A stretch of DNA of 64,000 nt. It comes from Legionella impletisoli. GTDB taxonomy: Bacteria > Pseudomonadota > Gammaproteobacteria > Legionellales > Legionellaceae. The DNA is taken from NCBI RefSeq assembly GCF_900639875.1, contig NZ_CAAAIA010000005.1, positions 2,501 to 66,500 of the forward strand. The letters run 5' to 3'. Positions 27,425 to 36,834 of this stretch are shown one piece after another (position 1 is the stretch's first letter; every line of letters begins with the position of its first letter). Position numbers and translations under genes: made by a program. The notes under the pieces were generated by a model, which saw only the letters and a program-made list of their open reading frames with translations, ran no database searches and was not told the origin of the DNA.

Positions 27425-27906
27425 GAAGCTTTGACCGCAGTATCCTCATTACGTCTACCTACTGCGACTTTCACCGCAGTATCCTCATTACGCCTACCTA
27501 CTGCGGCTTTGACCGCAGTATCAACCGATCTTGATAGCTTCTAGCATGGATGCTGTGCTTAAAGCACAGCACGTAGGTTGTACGGTAAAAACCAACTTCA
27601 CTACGTCTACCTACTGCGACTTTCACCGTAGTATCCTCACTACGCCTACCTACTGCGGCTTTGACCGCAGTATCCTCACTACGCCTACGTACTGCGGCTT
27701 TGACCGCAGTATCCACCGACCTTGATGACTTCTAGCATGGATGCTGTGCTTAAAGCACAGCACGTAGGTTGTACGATAAAAACCAACTTCACTACGTCTA
27801 CCTACTGCGGCTTTGACCGTAGTATCCTCATTACGCCTACCTACTGCGGCTTTGACCGTAGTATCCTCATTACGCCTACCTACTGCGGCTTTGACCGTAG
27901 TATCCA
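27425..27906. repeat. Nested tandem array of 39-bp hairpin units with 191-bp duplication
   Basis: Units of about 39 bp, each with ACTGCGG...CCGCAGT (7-bp stem around CTTTGA) then TATCCTCATTACGCCTACC, repeat across the block. Inside it a segment of about 90 bp is present twice (27525-27618 and 27716-27809, offset 191 bp). This segment carries a different hairpin, GCTGTGC/GCACAGC, followed by ACGTAGG at 27552-27577 and 27743-27768. Compensating changes (CCGCAG to CCGTAG) mark sub-lineages of units. The 617-bp stretch between lemA and uvrA (27317-27933) holds only this array; frames through it on both strands are repeat artefacts. Confidence 0.9.
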
Positions 27907-27933
27907 CCGATCTTCATCGGTAGTACGTGAGCG

Positions 27934-30750
27934 TTAGCTTAGTAAAGGGCGTAAAAATTGACCCGTATAGGACTCAGCACAGGACGCCACTTCTTCAGGC
28001 GTGCCGGTAGCGATAATTTCGCCTCCCTTACTGCCTCCTTCAGGGCCTAAATCGATAATCCAATCCGCTGTTTTGATCACATCAAGGTTGTGTTCGATGA
28101 TTAAAATGGTATTTCCTTGATCACGTAAACGAGTCAGTACCTTTAACAATTGTTTTGTATCATGAAAATGTAGTCCGGTAGTAGGCTCATCCAAAATATA
28201 CAAGGTGCTTCCCGTTCCTCGTTTAGATAATTCACGGGCTAATTTAATGCGTTGTGCCTCACCCCCGGATAAGGTGGTCGCACTCTGACCTAAGGAAATG
28301 TATGATAAACCCACATCGATTAACGTTTGGCACTTTCGCGCAACTATTGGGATGGCATCAAAAAATTCGCGCGCTTCTTCAACAGTCATTTGCAGCACTT
28401 CGTGAATGGTTTTTCCTTTATAGTGAATATCAAGCGTTTCACGATTGTAGCGCTTTCCTTTACAAACATCACAAGTCACGTAAATATCAGGTAAAAAGTG
28501 CATTTCGACTTTAATTAATCCATCGCCTTGGCACGCCTCACAACGCCCACCCCGAACGTTAAAACTAAACCGTCCTGGTTGATATCCTCGCGCTCTTGCC
28601 TCTGGCGTATTAGCAAAGAGCTCGCGAATTGGTGTAAAAATCCCAGTATACGTTGCTGGATTTGAACGAGGTGTTCGTCCAATTGGGCTTTGGTCAATAT
28701 CGATGACCTTATCGCATAATCCAAGTCCCGATATTTCTTGGACTTCACCGACCTTTTGCATACTGGCTCGATTCAATTGATTGGCTGCTAAAGGATATAA
28801 CGTGTCATTGATTAGACTTGATTTTCCTGAGCCAGACACCCCCGTGACACAGGTCATAACCCCTAGAGGTATCGTCACGTCAACTTGGTTTAAATTGTTG
28901 CAAGATACCCCTTTGAGTTGAATCACTTTTTCCGGATCTATCGCAATCCGTTGTTTAGGCACTTCAATGCATAACTTACCAGACAAATATTGTCCAGTTA
29001 AAGAACGCTCTTTTTCCATGATCTCGCTAGGTGTCCCAGATGCAACCACTTCACCACCATGCACACCAGCCCCAGGGCCAATATCTAAAACGAAATCTGC
29101 TGTTCGGATCGCGTCTTCATCATGCTCTACCACGATCACGGTATTCCCTAAATCACGAAGTCTCGTTAACGTTTTGAGTAAGCGATCGTTGTCTCTTTGA
29201 TGCAGTCCAATCGAAGGCTCATCCAAAATATACATCACCCCAACCAATCCCGATCCAATTTGACTGGCCAATCGAATTCGTTGTGCTTCACCACCTGAAA
29301 GCGTTTCAGCACTGCGCGCTAGGGTTAAATAATCAAGCCCCACATTAACCAAAAAACCTAAACGCTCGACGATTTCTTTATTAATTTTTGCAGCGATTTC
29401 TCCGCGACTTCCTGGAAGGGTTAACGCGTTAAAAAATTCATGCGCATTTTCAATGGATAAAGCGGTGATTTCAGGCAAACTTTTTTCGGCGATGAACACA
29501 TTTCTCGCCTCGACCCGCAAGCGCGAACCATGACAAGAGGGGCAAGGACGAGCGGATAAATATTTCGCCAATTCTTCACGAACCATGTCCGAATCCGAAT
29601 CGCGATATCTTCGTTGCATGTTGGGGATAATGCCTTCAAACGCATGGCTTTTCTGAACAAAACCACCCCGAGGACTTTGATAATTAAATTCGATCACTTC
29701 TTTCCCGCTTCCATAAAGTACGAGCGAACGGATGGTGTCGGGCAAGTCACAAAAAGGCGTAGCGACTGAAAAATCATAGTGCTTGGCCAAGGATTCAAGC
29801 ATCGTGAAATAATACGTTGTTTTCTTATCCCAGCCCCTAACAGCACCATCAGCAAGGCTTATCGTTTCATCATGAACCACACGTTTTGGATCAAAAAACT
29901 GATCAACGCCTAACCCATCACACGAAGGACATGCCCCCATCGGGTTATTGAAAGAAAACAGTCGCGGCTCAAGTTCACTTAAACTGTACCCACACTCGGA
30001 ACAGGCAAATTTCGACGAAAAAACTAACTCATCAAACTCGCTATCAACACCTGCAAGAACAGCCAATCCATCGGCAAGATTTAGTGCGTTTTCGAATGAC
30101 TCACTTAAACGTTGTGATAAATCGTCTCTCACTTTAAAGCGATCAATCACGACCTCAATGGTGTGTTTTTTTCTTAGTTCAAGCTTAGGTGGATCGTCTA
30201 ACTCATAAAGATCTCCATCAATTCTAGCGCGCACATACCCTTTTGCTTGAAGCTGTTGAAATAATTGAACAAACTCGCCTTTTCGTTCACGAACGACCGG
30301 CGCTAAAATCATCGCTTTACTCTCTTTGGGCAACGCCAAAACCTGATCCACCATTTGACTGATGGTTTGCGCATTTAAACTCCCACCATGAGTGGGACAA
30401 CGTGGATCGCCAACACGGGCATACAAAAGCCTGAGATAATCATAAATTTCAGTTATAGTACCAACGGTTGAACGTGGGTTATGTGAAGTTGCTTTTTGTT
30501 CAATGGAGATGGCAGGGGATAGCCCTTCAATGGAATCAACATCTGGCTTTTCCATCATAGAGAGAAATTGACGAGCATAGGCAGAAAGTGACTCTACATA
30601 CCGTCTTTGCCCTTCAGCATATAAGGTATCAAAAGCGAGTGAAGACTTACCTGATCCCGAAAGGCCTGTTATCACAATAAGCTTATCCCGAGGTAAGTCA
30701 ATATTGAGATTTTTCAAATTATGCGTTCTTACCCCTTTAATACTAATCAT
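27934..30750 (-). CDS. uvrA: Excinuclease ABC subunit A
   Basis: Damage-recognition ATPase of nucleotide excision repair. At 938 residues it is near the family's usual length. Two ABC modules are visible, with Walker [16 protein letters not shown] and [15 protein letters not shown], and signature motifs [15 protein letters not shown] and [16 protein letters not shown]. Zinc fingers are CSECGY...CPSC and [16 protein letters not shown] leading to CDVC. The UvrB-binding region and insertion domain are in their expected places. The start is the ATG in [16 protein letters not shown]. Divergent from the IcmL-like gene. Confidence 0.98.
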   Translation of the reverse strand: MISIKGVRTHNLKNLNIDLPRDKLIVITGLSGSGKSSLAFDTLYAEGQRRYVESLSAYARQFLSMMEKPDVDSIEGLSPAISIEQKATSHNPRSTVGTITEIYDYLRLLYARVGDPRCPTHGGSLNAQTISQMVDQVLALPKESKAMILAPVVRERKGEFVQLFQQLQAKGYVRARIDGDLYELDDPPKLELRKKHTIEVVIDRFKVRDDLSQRLSESFENALNLADGLAVLAGVDSEFDELVFSSKFACSECGYSLSELEPRLFSFNNPMGACPSCDGLGVDQFFDPKRVVHDETISLADGAVRGWDKKTTYYFTMLESLAKHYDFSVATPFCDLPDTIRSLVLYGSGKEVIEFNYQSPRGGFVQKSHAFEGIIPNMQRRYRDSDSDMVREELAKYLSARPCPSCHGSRLRVEARNVFIAEKSLPEITALSIENAHEFFNALTLPGSRGEIAAKINKEIVERLGFLVNVGLDYLTLARSAETLSGGEAQRIRLASQIGSGLVGVMYILDEPSIGLHQRDNDRLLKTLTRLRDLGNTVIVVEHDEDAIRTADFVLDIGPGAGVHGGEVVASGTPSEIMEKERSLTGQYLSGKLCIEVPKQRIAIDPEKVIQLKGVSCNNLNQVDVTIPLGVMTCVTGVSGSGKSSLINDTLYPLAANQLNRASMQKVGEVQEISGLGLCDKVIDIDQSPIGRTPRSNPATYTGIFTPIRELFANTPEARARGYQPGRFSFNVRGGRCEACQGDGLIKVEMHFLPDIYVTCDVCKGKRYNRETLDIHYKGKTIHEVLQMTVEEAREFFDAIPIVARKCQTLIDVGLSYISLGQSATTLSGGEAQRIKLARELSKRGTGSTLYILDEPTTGLHFHDTKQLLKVLTRLRDQGNTILIIEHNLDVIKTADWIIDLGPEGGSKGGEIIATGTPEEVASCAESYTGQFLRPLLS

Positions 30751-30862
30751 GACTGACTCACTCGATCTGACTTAAAAAAACACAGATTATATCTCTGCTA
30801 TACTAATTAAACAAACAATGAAGCAACGCTAACTCTTATTAGTGTATACAATAAAGGAATAA

Positions 30863-31321
30863 ATGATGAGTCGCCGAACAATTTTAAGTTTGTTTCTTGT
30901 TGTTCCTCTATTATGTTCTTCTTTAAGTTATGCAAATGATCCTGGGGTGAGCGATTGGACTCAAAAGACGTTACTTGAAACCTTAGCCATTGATTACACT
31001 GACAATGAAGATTTATATCAGCGAATGCGGCCAAATTATACCTACAATGCCTGGAATGCTTTAGGTGACTTTTTGCAAAACTACATACAGATTGTCCAAG
31101 CCAATAAGCTTGTTTTACATCCAAAAGCCATTGGCCCTGCTACCATTTTAGAGTCTGGCGTAGTGAGCAAAAGTAATTTTTTTGCAGGAATTCCTTATTG
31201 GCGAGTTCATCAACTCATACGCATTCCCGAATTGAATTTAACCATAGATTTTACGGTCTTAGTAATTGCCAATGCGCAAGGCAAATATATTATTCCCACC
31301 ATTAATATGGCTCTTCAATAG
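30863..31321 (+). CDS. Secreted IcmL/DotI-like domain protein
   Basis: A 152-residue protein with a signal peptide (TILSLFLVVPLLCSSLSYA) and a mature part resembling the periplasmic domain of IcmL/DotI, a Dot/Icm core subunit. The similarity follows the order WTQKTLLETLAIDYTDNED, YNAWNALGDFLQN, QANKLVLHPKAIGPATILES, GIPYWRVHQLIRIPEL and FTVLVIANAQGKYII. Unlike DotI, it has a cleavable leader instead of a membrane anchor, so it is an accessory paralog and not the core gene. AAGGA precedes the ATG closely. The role is unknown; it may bind or modulate the secretion machinery. Confidence 0.8.
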   Translation: MMSRRTILSLFLVVPLLCSSLSYANDPGVSDWTQKTLLETLAIDYTDNEDLYQRMRPNYTYNAWNALGDFLQNYIQIVQANKLVLHPKAIGPATILESGVVSKSNFFAGIPYWRVHQLIRIPELNLTIDFTVLVIANAQGKYIIPTINMALQ

Positions 31322-31351
31322 CGAACATGAGCCGTAATTAATTCACGTTAA

Positions 31352-31374
31352 TTATCCACAATTTCTGTGGATAT
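31352..31374. other. Inverted pair of DnaA-box-like sequences / hairpin
   Basis: TTATCCACA, a perfect consensus DnaA box, is followed after ATTTC by TGTGGATAT, the same box inverted with one change. Together they make an 8-bp stem (TATCCACA/TGTGGATA). It lies 30 nt past the IcmL-like stop. There is no U-tract, so a simple terminator is not well supported. Confidence 0.5.
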
Positions 31375-31450
31375 CTCTGTGAATGGCCTGGCAGTTATTA
31401 AATAGTCAATGTTATACTTGCTCTCATGGGTCATTGTATAGAACAGAATC

Positions 31451-32023
31451 ATGCGGCAATTTCTTTCTTTCATTTTAGCCTCAACGCTTGTCTTGTTGGT
31501 CTCACAAGTCCAAGCCGCTGAGCTCAATAACATTAAGCAGCTTGAGCAAGAAATCAGTGACGCGGTCATTACCACAAAAATCACGGCACAATTTACAAAA
31601 AGCAAAAATCTTAATCCCTTGAAACTATCCGTTTCTACCGATCATGGCGTTGTAACGTTGAGTGGCCATGTTAAAAATAAAGAAGCCTTTGTTTCTGCTC
31701 TTCGCATCGCCAAAACAACGAAAGGCGTTAAAAGCGTCGATACGGAAAATTTAGACATTAAACGCGTCAATACGGCTTTTACAGACGCATACATTACGGC
31801 CAAGGTTGAAGCTGCTGTTTTAAAAGCGAAGGTGTTGGACGATGAATCCATTCCTTTGGTTGGTATTAATGCTACTACGGATAATGGCGTAGTGACCCTA
31901 ACTGGCACGGTGAAAAGTGATAAATCCATCGCTGCGATTTTAAAACGAGTGAGTGCCATTAAAGGCGTTAAAAAAATCATTTCAAACTTAAGCGTTAATG
32001 AAACCACTGAGAACAAAACGTGA
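31451..32023 (+). CDS. Periplasmic BON-domain protein (OsmY-like)
   Basis: A 190-residue protein with signal peptide (FLSFILASTLVLLVSQVQA) and two BON domains. The first runs from DAVITTKITAQFTKSKNLNP to GVVTLSGHVKNKEAF, the second from DAYITAKVEAAVLKAK to GVVTLTGTVKSDKSI. BON domains are thought to bind phospholipid, and OsmY is an osmotically induced periplasmic chaperone. Its last codons overlap the next gene by 4 nt (GTGA), implying an operon with the DUF4442 gene. Confidence 0.9.
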   Translation: MRQFLSFILASTLVLLVSQVQAAELNNIKQLEQEISDAVITTKITAQFTKSKNLNPLKLSVSTDHGVVTLSGHVKNKEAFVSALRIAKTTKGVKSVDTENLDIKRVNTAFTDAYITAKVEAAVLKAKVLDDESIPLVGINATTDNGVVTLTGTVKSDKSIAAILKRVSAIKGVKKIISNLSVNETTENKT

Positions 32024-32499
32024 AATCGCTCACAAGGTTTAAATTTTTTTTATGGATTTTTGGACGCTTAAACGTGCCGATGATAGGGTATACTAGGCCC
32101 CGATTGGTTCATTTATCTGATACTGAAATCGTCGTTAAGCTCCCTTTAAAGAGGCGCACTAAAAATCATCTTCATTCCATGTATTTTGGTGCGCTAGCCG
32201 TAGGGGCTGATATTGCTGGAGGGTTACATGGTTTTTATCATGCAAAGTCCGCTAACGTCAATGCATCCTTAGTCTTTAAATCTTTTCAAGCCAATTTTTT
32301 AAGTCGTCCTGAATCCGATGTTTATTTTGTCAGCACCATGGGAGAAACGGTCAAAGCCATGATTCAAGAATCCATCAAATCAGGCGAGCGAATTAATAAG
32401 CCCATTAAGGTAACCGCTTTTACGAATTATACCCATCCTACAGAGGCTCAAGAAGTTGCCCATTTTGTGCTTGAGCTTTCTTTGAAAGTCATTCAGTAA
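32020..32499 (+). CDS. DUF4442 hotdog-fold thioesterase-like protein
   Basis: A 159-residue hotdog-fold protein of the DUF4442 family. The pattern is the helix-containing segment HLHSMYFGALAVGADIAGGL followed by beta strands such as VFKSFQANFLSRPESDVYFV and PIKVTAFTNYTHP. Family members are predicted acyl-CoA thioesterases; the substrate here is unknown. The start GTG overlaps the BON gene stop by 4 nt. Confidence 0.8.
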   Translation: MKSLTRFKFFLWIFGRLNVPMIGYTRPRLVHLSDTEIVVKLPLKRRTKNHLHSMYFGALAVGADIAGGLHGFYHAKSANVNASLVFKSFQANFLSRPESDVYFVSTMGETVKAMIQESIKSGERINKPIKVTAFTNYTHPTEAQEVAHFVLELSLKVIQ

Positions 32500-32626
32500 C
32501 CACGAAAACCCGCCCAAGCAATATGGGAAAAGCAATTGACAAAGCTCACCAGGCATTCTAATTTAAAAATAATGTACGTGTAGCGCTGACTAGTAGTACT
32601 AACCGCTTTTTTGCGAATGCTAACTC

Positions 32627-33370
32627 ATGATTGATCTTAAAATTAACACGCAACCTGACGACGAAACCTGCGGACCAACCTGCTTACATGCTATATATCA
32701 ATACCTTGGTCTAAAGATTACTCTAGAGCAAGTTATTGCGGATGTTGAACGCTCTTTATCGGGGGGTACTCTTGCTCCTTTGCTTGGAAAGCATGCGCTA
32801 GCCAAAGGATTTGATACAACCATCTACATTAATAATTTAGATGTATTTGACCCTACGTGGTTTAAAAATGACGAGGCACGAAGCGATATTCTTATCTCAA
32901 AACTTGATGCCCAAATGAAACATAAATGGGATAAAGGCATTATCCAATCCAGTATCGCCTATCAACAATTTTTGGAAATGGGCGGAAAGGTCCGCTTTAC
33001 CACCATCAATGTGAATTTACTCAAAGAATATTTTTCACAAAACATTCCCATTTTAACAGGATTAAGCGCCACCTACTTATACCGAAGCCCAAGAGAAATT
33101 TATACTACCGATGGAGTAGCGCATTATGATGATGTACGTGGAACTCCTTGCGGTCATTTTGTGGTGCTTTGCGGCTATGATGAAAGCAAACGCCATATCA
33201 TTGTGGCCGATCCACACCGTGAAAATCCCTTGTCTCATAATAATTATTACAAAGTAAGTAGCAATCGTTTAATTAATGCTATTATGCTCGGCGTTCTAAC
33301 CTATGATGCCAATTTACTAATAATCCAACCCAAAGGTGATAATAACTATGCAAACCGTGTTGGTAACTGA
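32627..33370 (+). CDS. C39-like cysteine peptidase in ligase cluster
   Basis: A 247-residue papain-fold peptidase-like protein with all three expected catalytic residues: Cys15 in DDETCGPTC, His177 in GTPCGHFVVLCGYD and Asp195 in IVADPHREN. There is no signal peptide or transport domain, so it acts in the cytoplasm, unlike C39 domains of bacteriocin exporters. It is the first gene of a tight cluster with ATP-grasp, GCS2 and amidohydrolase genes and overlaps the ATP-grasp gene by 23 nt. It probably cleaves or transfers a peptide made by the neighbouring ligases; this is inference from context. Confidence 0.85.
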   Translation: MIDLKINTQPDDETCGPTCLHAIYQYLGLKITLEQVIADVERSLSGGTLAPLLGKHALAKGFDTTIYINNLDVFDPTWFKNDEARSDILISKLDAQMKHKWDKGIIQSSIAYQQFLEMGGKVRFTTINVNLLKEYFSQNIPILTGLSATYLYRSPREIYTTDGVAHYDDVRGTPCGHFVVLCGYDESKRHIIVADPHRENPLSHNNYYKVSSNRLINAIMLGVLTYDANLLIIQPKGDNNYANRVGN

Positions 33371-34802
33371 TGACCCCCAGAGTTGGGAATTCATGGGGCC
33401 TTCCACTCCTGTTGTTCATGCATTCGACTATTTATCCAATGAAGAATATTATCAAAATAAATCCATGCGGATTATTAATCTTTGCAAGTCTTACAATTAT
33501 CAAACGATTGGTTATTACGTTTCGTTATTAGCGCATGCTCGTGATCATAAAACCATTCCCTCTGTATTAAATATCCAAGATGTTTTAAGCACGAGTCTTA
33601 GCAAACAGATCTCGCAAGAAATAGATGAGGAAATTCAGCATAGCCTACAAAATATTAAAGCAAAAGAATTCGTCTTTAGTCTTTATTTTGGGCAAAACAT
33701 GGCAAAAAGACACGCGGCTTTAGCCAAAAAGCTGCATGGTCTTTTTCCTTTGCCCTTGATTCGATTTGAATTAGAAAAGAAAAAACATTGGTGCATTAAA
33801 AAAGTTACACCGTTATCCATGGCTGACGTGCCACTTAATCATTATGATTTTATGCGTGAATCCGCTGAAGCATATTTTGCTAAAAAGCGTTTTCATCAAT
33901 GGCGAAGAAAACAACGGTATCATGATTTAGCGATTCTAGTTGACCCAACAGAAGAAAATGCCCCTTCCAATCAAAAAGCCATAGAAGCCTTTGTTGGCAT
34001 CGGTGAGTCGATGGGGCTCAATATTGATATCATTGATAAAAATGACAGCAAATCTATCGCAGAGTATGACGCGCTCTTCATTCGAGCAACCACCGCCGTG
34101 GATCATTACACCTATCGTTTTGCCCGTCGCGCTGCTCAGGAAAACCTGGTGGTCATCGATGATCCCCAGTCCATCGTCAAATGCACCAACAAGGTATATT
34201 TAGCTGAGCTCATGCGCAGCCATCAAATCTTAACGCCAGAAACCTTATTTATCAGCAAGTATGATACGGTGTTGCCCAACATAAAATTTCCCTGTGTATT
34301 AAAAAAACCCGATAGTGCATTCTCACACGGAGTAATTAAAATCGAAGATGAAAAATCTTTACAAAAATCCCTAGCACAATTTTTAAAAACCTCCGATCTT
34401 ATTTTAATTCAGCCTTTTATTCCAACAAAATTTGATTGGCGTATTGGAGTACTGGATAATCAGCCTTTGTATGCCTGTCGATATTATATGGCGAAAGATC
34501 ATTGGCAGATTTATAATTGGAACTCCACAAAAGAAGACGTTGAAGGAGAGTTTGATACCGTTCCTTTGGACAAAGTCCCTGAAGGCGTTATCAAAACCGC
34601 CTTGAAAGCCACCAAGCTGATAGGTGATAGCTTGTACGGTGTCGATATTAAAAGCGTCAAAGACAAGCATTACGTTATTGAAGTCAATGATAACCCTAAT
34701 ATTGACTTTGGTGTGGAAGATCAAGTCATGGGTGAAGCTTTATACCAGAAAATTATGAGTGTATTTTTACAGCGTATTCGCAGGAAACATGGTTATGTCT
34801 AG
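33348..34802 (+). CDS. RimK-like ATP-grasp ligase with N-terminal RLAN-type domain
   Basis: A 484-residue amino-acid or peptide ligase. The N-terminal part (about 1-190) looks like the RimK-like ATP-grasp N-terminal domain (YNYQTIGYYVSLLAHARDHK; IRFELEKKKHWCIKK). The C-terminal ATP-grasp core shows VVIDDPQSIVKCTNKVYLAE, LKKPDSAFSHGVIKI, LIQPFIPTKFDWRIGVLDN and VDIKSVKDKHYVIEVNDNPN. I chose the ATG at 33348 because AAAGG lies 9 nt upstream. It overlaps both neighbours, so translation of the cluster is coupled. It likely forms amide bonds using ATP; substrates are not deducible. Confidence 0.9.
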   Translation: MQTVLVTDDPQSWEFMGPSTPVVHAFDYLSNEEYYQNKSMRIINLCKSYNYQTIGYYVSLLAHARDHKTIPSVLNIQDVLSTSLSKQISQEIDEEIQHSLQNIKAKEFVFSLYFGQNMAKRHAALAKKLHGLFPLPLIRFELEKKKHWCIKKVTPLSMADVPLNHYDFMRESAEAYFAKKRFHQWRRKQRYHDLAILVDPTEENAPSNQKAIEAFVGIGESMGLNIDIIDKNDSKSIAEYDALFIRATTAVDHYTYRFARRAAQENLVVIDDPQSIVKCTNKVYLAELMRSHQILTPETLFISKYDTVLPNIKFPCVLKKPDSAFSHGVIKIEDEKSLQKSLAQFLKTSDLILIQPFIPTKFDWRIGVLDNQPLYACRYYMAKDHWQIYNWNSTKEDVEGEFDTVPLDKVPEGVIKTALKATKLIGDSLYGVDIKSVKDKHYVIEVNDNPNIDFGVEDQVMGEALYQKIMSVFLQRIRRKHGYV

Positions 34803-36015
34803 TTATCCTATTTTTTCCGTCTTAGGCATCGAAATTGAATACATGCTTGTCGACCGAGATACTTTAGCCGTACAACCCAAAAGTGATGCCATTCTTCATA
34901 TGCTTGCAGGGGAATTAGTCAATGAGGTCCCCCTAGGAGAAATTGCAGCCAGCAATGAATTGGTCATGCATGTACTTGAATTAAAAAATTATGGCCCCAA
35001 AGCCCCCAAGACCCCTATTGCCGAGCAGTTTCAACAAACGATTTTAGAGTTGCAGCCGCGCCTGCAAGAACTCAATTTGCAGTTTTTACCGACCGGAGCA
35101 CATCCTTGGATGGATCCTCTATTAGAAACACATCGTTGGCCCCATGGGGATAAGAGCATCTATCAGCAATACGATGAAATTTTTAATTGCCAAGGTCATG
35201 GTTGGGCGAATTTACAAAGCATGCATGTGAACCTGCCCTTTTCAAACGATGAAGAATTTGCTCAATTACACAACGCAGTACGTCTGTTGTTGCCTTTGAT
35301 CCCGGCTTTAGCGGCAAGCACACCTTTTCTAGATGGCAAACCTACCGGCTTACTTGATTCAAGACTTGATTTTTATGGTCGCAATCAACAGCGGATCCCC
35401 TCCATCAGCGGGCAAATCATTCCCGAATTCATTACCTCAAAAGCACAATATGAAAAAGAAATCTTAAATCCGATGTATGCCGATATTCGAGCGTTTGATC
35501 CCAATGGCATTTTACAATATGAATGGCTAAATTCCCGTGGCGCTATTGCAAAATTTGAAAGCATGGCCGTAGAAATTCGTATCATTGACTCACAAGAGTG
35601 CGTTTATGCTGATATTGCCATTGCTCATGCCATTCATGCCATTTTAAACCATTGGCATCAAAACTCAGCACTCTATTTAGAAAACATTTGTCCAAGCGAG
35701 CCTTTAAAGGCTGTTTATGATGCCAGCATGAAATATGGCTTAGCGGTGGAAGTTGATGATTCGAGGTTATTAGAGCAATGGCAATTGCCTCCTCGCCGCA
35801 TGAGTTTACGAGAAGTCTGGACTTTACTCATTGAGCGCATCAGCAGTGAGCTCAATTCAAACAGTCAACTTGCATTAGAACATATTTTGAGCCATGGTAA
35901 TCTTAGTGAGCGAATTTTACGCGCCTGTCAAAATAACTATAATCGCGACACATTAAAACAGGTCTATCGCCAACTGGGCAATTGCCTAATTGAGAATAAG
36001 TTGTTTAAAGCGTAA
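34795..36015 (+). CDS. Glutamate-cysteine ligase type 2 (GCS2/YbdK) family amidoligase
   Basis: A 406-residue glutamine-synthetase-fold carboxylate-amine ligase. It begins SSYPIFSVLGIEIEYMLVD, the GCS2 start motif, and continues with MHVNLPFSNDEEFAQLHNAV, LAASTPFLDGKPTGLLDSR and a C-terminal AVEIRIIDSQECVYADIAIA. The ATG at 34795 has AGGA 9 nt upstream and overlaps the ATP-grasp stop by 8 nt; an ATG at 34789 is an alternative. With ATP-grasp and C39-like genes it fits a peptide-forming pathway distinct from glutathione synthesis. Confidence 0.9.
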   Translation: MSSYPIFSVLGIEIEYMLVDRDTLAVQPKSDAILHMLAGELVNEVPLGEIAASNELVMHVLELKNYGPKAPKTPIAEQFQQTILELQPRLQELNLQFLPTGAHPWMDPLLETHRWPHGDKSIYQQYDEIFNCQGHGWANLQSMHVNLPFSNDEEFAQLHNAVRLLLPLIPALAASTPFLDGKPTGLLDSRLDFYGRNQQRIPSISGQIIPEFITSKAQYEKEILNPMYADIRAFDPNGILQYEWLNSRGAIAKFESMAVEIRIIDSQECVYADIAIAHAIHAILNHWHQNSALYLENICPSEPLKAVYDASMKYGLAVEVDDSRLLEQWQLPPRRMSLREVWTLLIERISSELNSNSQLALEHILSHGNLSERILRACQNNYNRDTLKQVYRQLGNCLIENKLFKA

Positions 36016-36041
36016 AGCGATTTTAAGCAGGCAGAATTAAA

Positions 36042-36746
36042 ATGAAATCCACCGTTTTGGTATTAAGCTCTGAGCATGGAGGCAATGAGGTTCCAGAACC
36101 TTATCAACACCTTTTTGCCGATCATGAAGATATTTTAGAAACCCATCTTGCGTGGGATATTGGCGCATTAGGGATTGCCAATCATCTCCATTCCGTATTG
36201 GATTGCGATTATTTCAAAACAACAATTACACGCTTATTGATTGATTGTAATCGCAGTTTAAAGCACCCCAAATGTTTTTCAAAGTTCACAAAATCATTGC
36301 CCAAAACCCAAAAAAACCAGATTATTGAGGCCTATTATCATCCTTATCGCGATCGAGTCAGCGGAGCCATACAACATCATATAGACAAAGGAAATCAAGT
36401 TTTACATTTATCCATTCATACTTTTACCCCTGAGTTAGCTGGGGTTACCCGCAAAGCAGCCATTGCTCTACTCTATGATTCAAAACGACATGGCGAAAAA
36501 GAAGTGTGCCGTATTTGGCAAAACTTAATGTTTAATCACTCACCTCCTTATCGCATACGACTCAACTACCCCTATACCGGCTCAAGCGATGGGTTTACTG
36601 CAGCGCTTCGTAAAAAACATTTAGAAAATGATTACTTAGGCATTGAAGTGGAATGCAATCAGGCGTTGGTGAATGATGATGATTCCTTGAAAGCTCTTTA
36701 TTCTACCTTAAGTGATAGCATCACCCAGTTAATGAAAATCATATGA
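36042..36746 (+). CDS. N-formylglutamate amidohydrolase family protein
   Basis: A 234-residue metallohydrolase of the N-formylglutamate amidohydrolase fold. Motifs are LSSEHGGNEVPE (metal-binding HGG region), RLLIDCNRSLKHP, HLSIHTFTP and LGIEVECNQALVND near the end. It begins 26 nt after the GCS2 gene and closes the four-gene cluster. In such clusters this enzyme is predicted to trim or hydrolyse amide products. Histidine degradation is an unlikely role, since no hut genes are present here. Confidence 0.9.
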   Translation: MKSTVLVLSSEHGGNEVPEPYQHLFADHEDILETHLAWDIGALGIANHLHSVLDCDYFKTTITRLLIDCNRSLKHPKCFSKFTKSLPKTQKNQIIEAYYHPYRDRVSGAIQHHIDKGNQVLHLSIHTFTPELAGVTRKAAIALLYDSKRHGEKEVCRIWQNLMFNHSPPYRIRLNYPYTGSSDGFTAALRKKHLENDYLGIEVECNQALVNDDDSLKALYSTLSDSITQLMKII

Positions 36747-36834
36747 CCGCAAAAAATTGTTCAAAACAAGAACAAAACAGGCTGGTTCCAGTATATAATT
36801 AATTAAGCCCCCTGCGTAATTTAATGGAGCCAAG

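Noticed and set aside
27498-27937. Repetitive proteins on both strands within the 39-bp array
   Set aside because: A 39-bp period is divisible by three and keeps frames open by default; no ribosome sites and mirrored frames on both strands.
29421-29666. Antisense frames inside uvrA and other housekeeping genes
   Set aside because: They are shadows of strongly conserved coding sequence on the other strand, without ribosome sites or family motifs.
32627-33370. Bacteriocin-processing C39 exporter domain
   Set aside because: The protein lacks any membrane or ABC domain and is encoded with cytoplasmic ligases, so a stand-alone cytoplasmic peptidase fits better.
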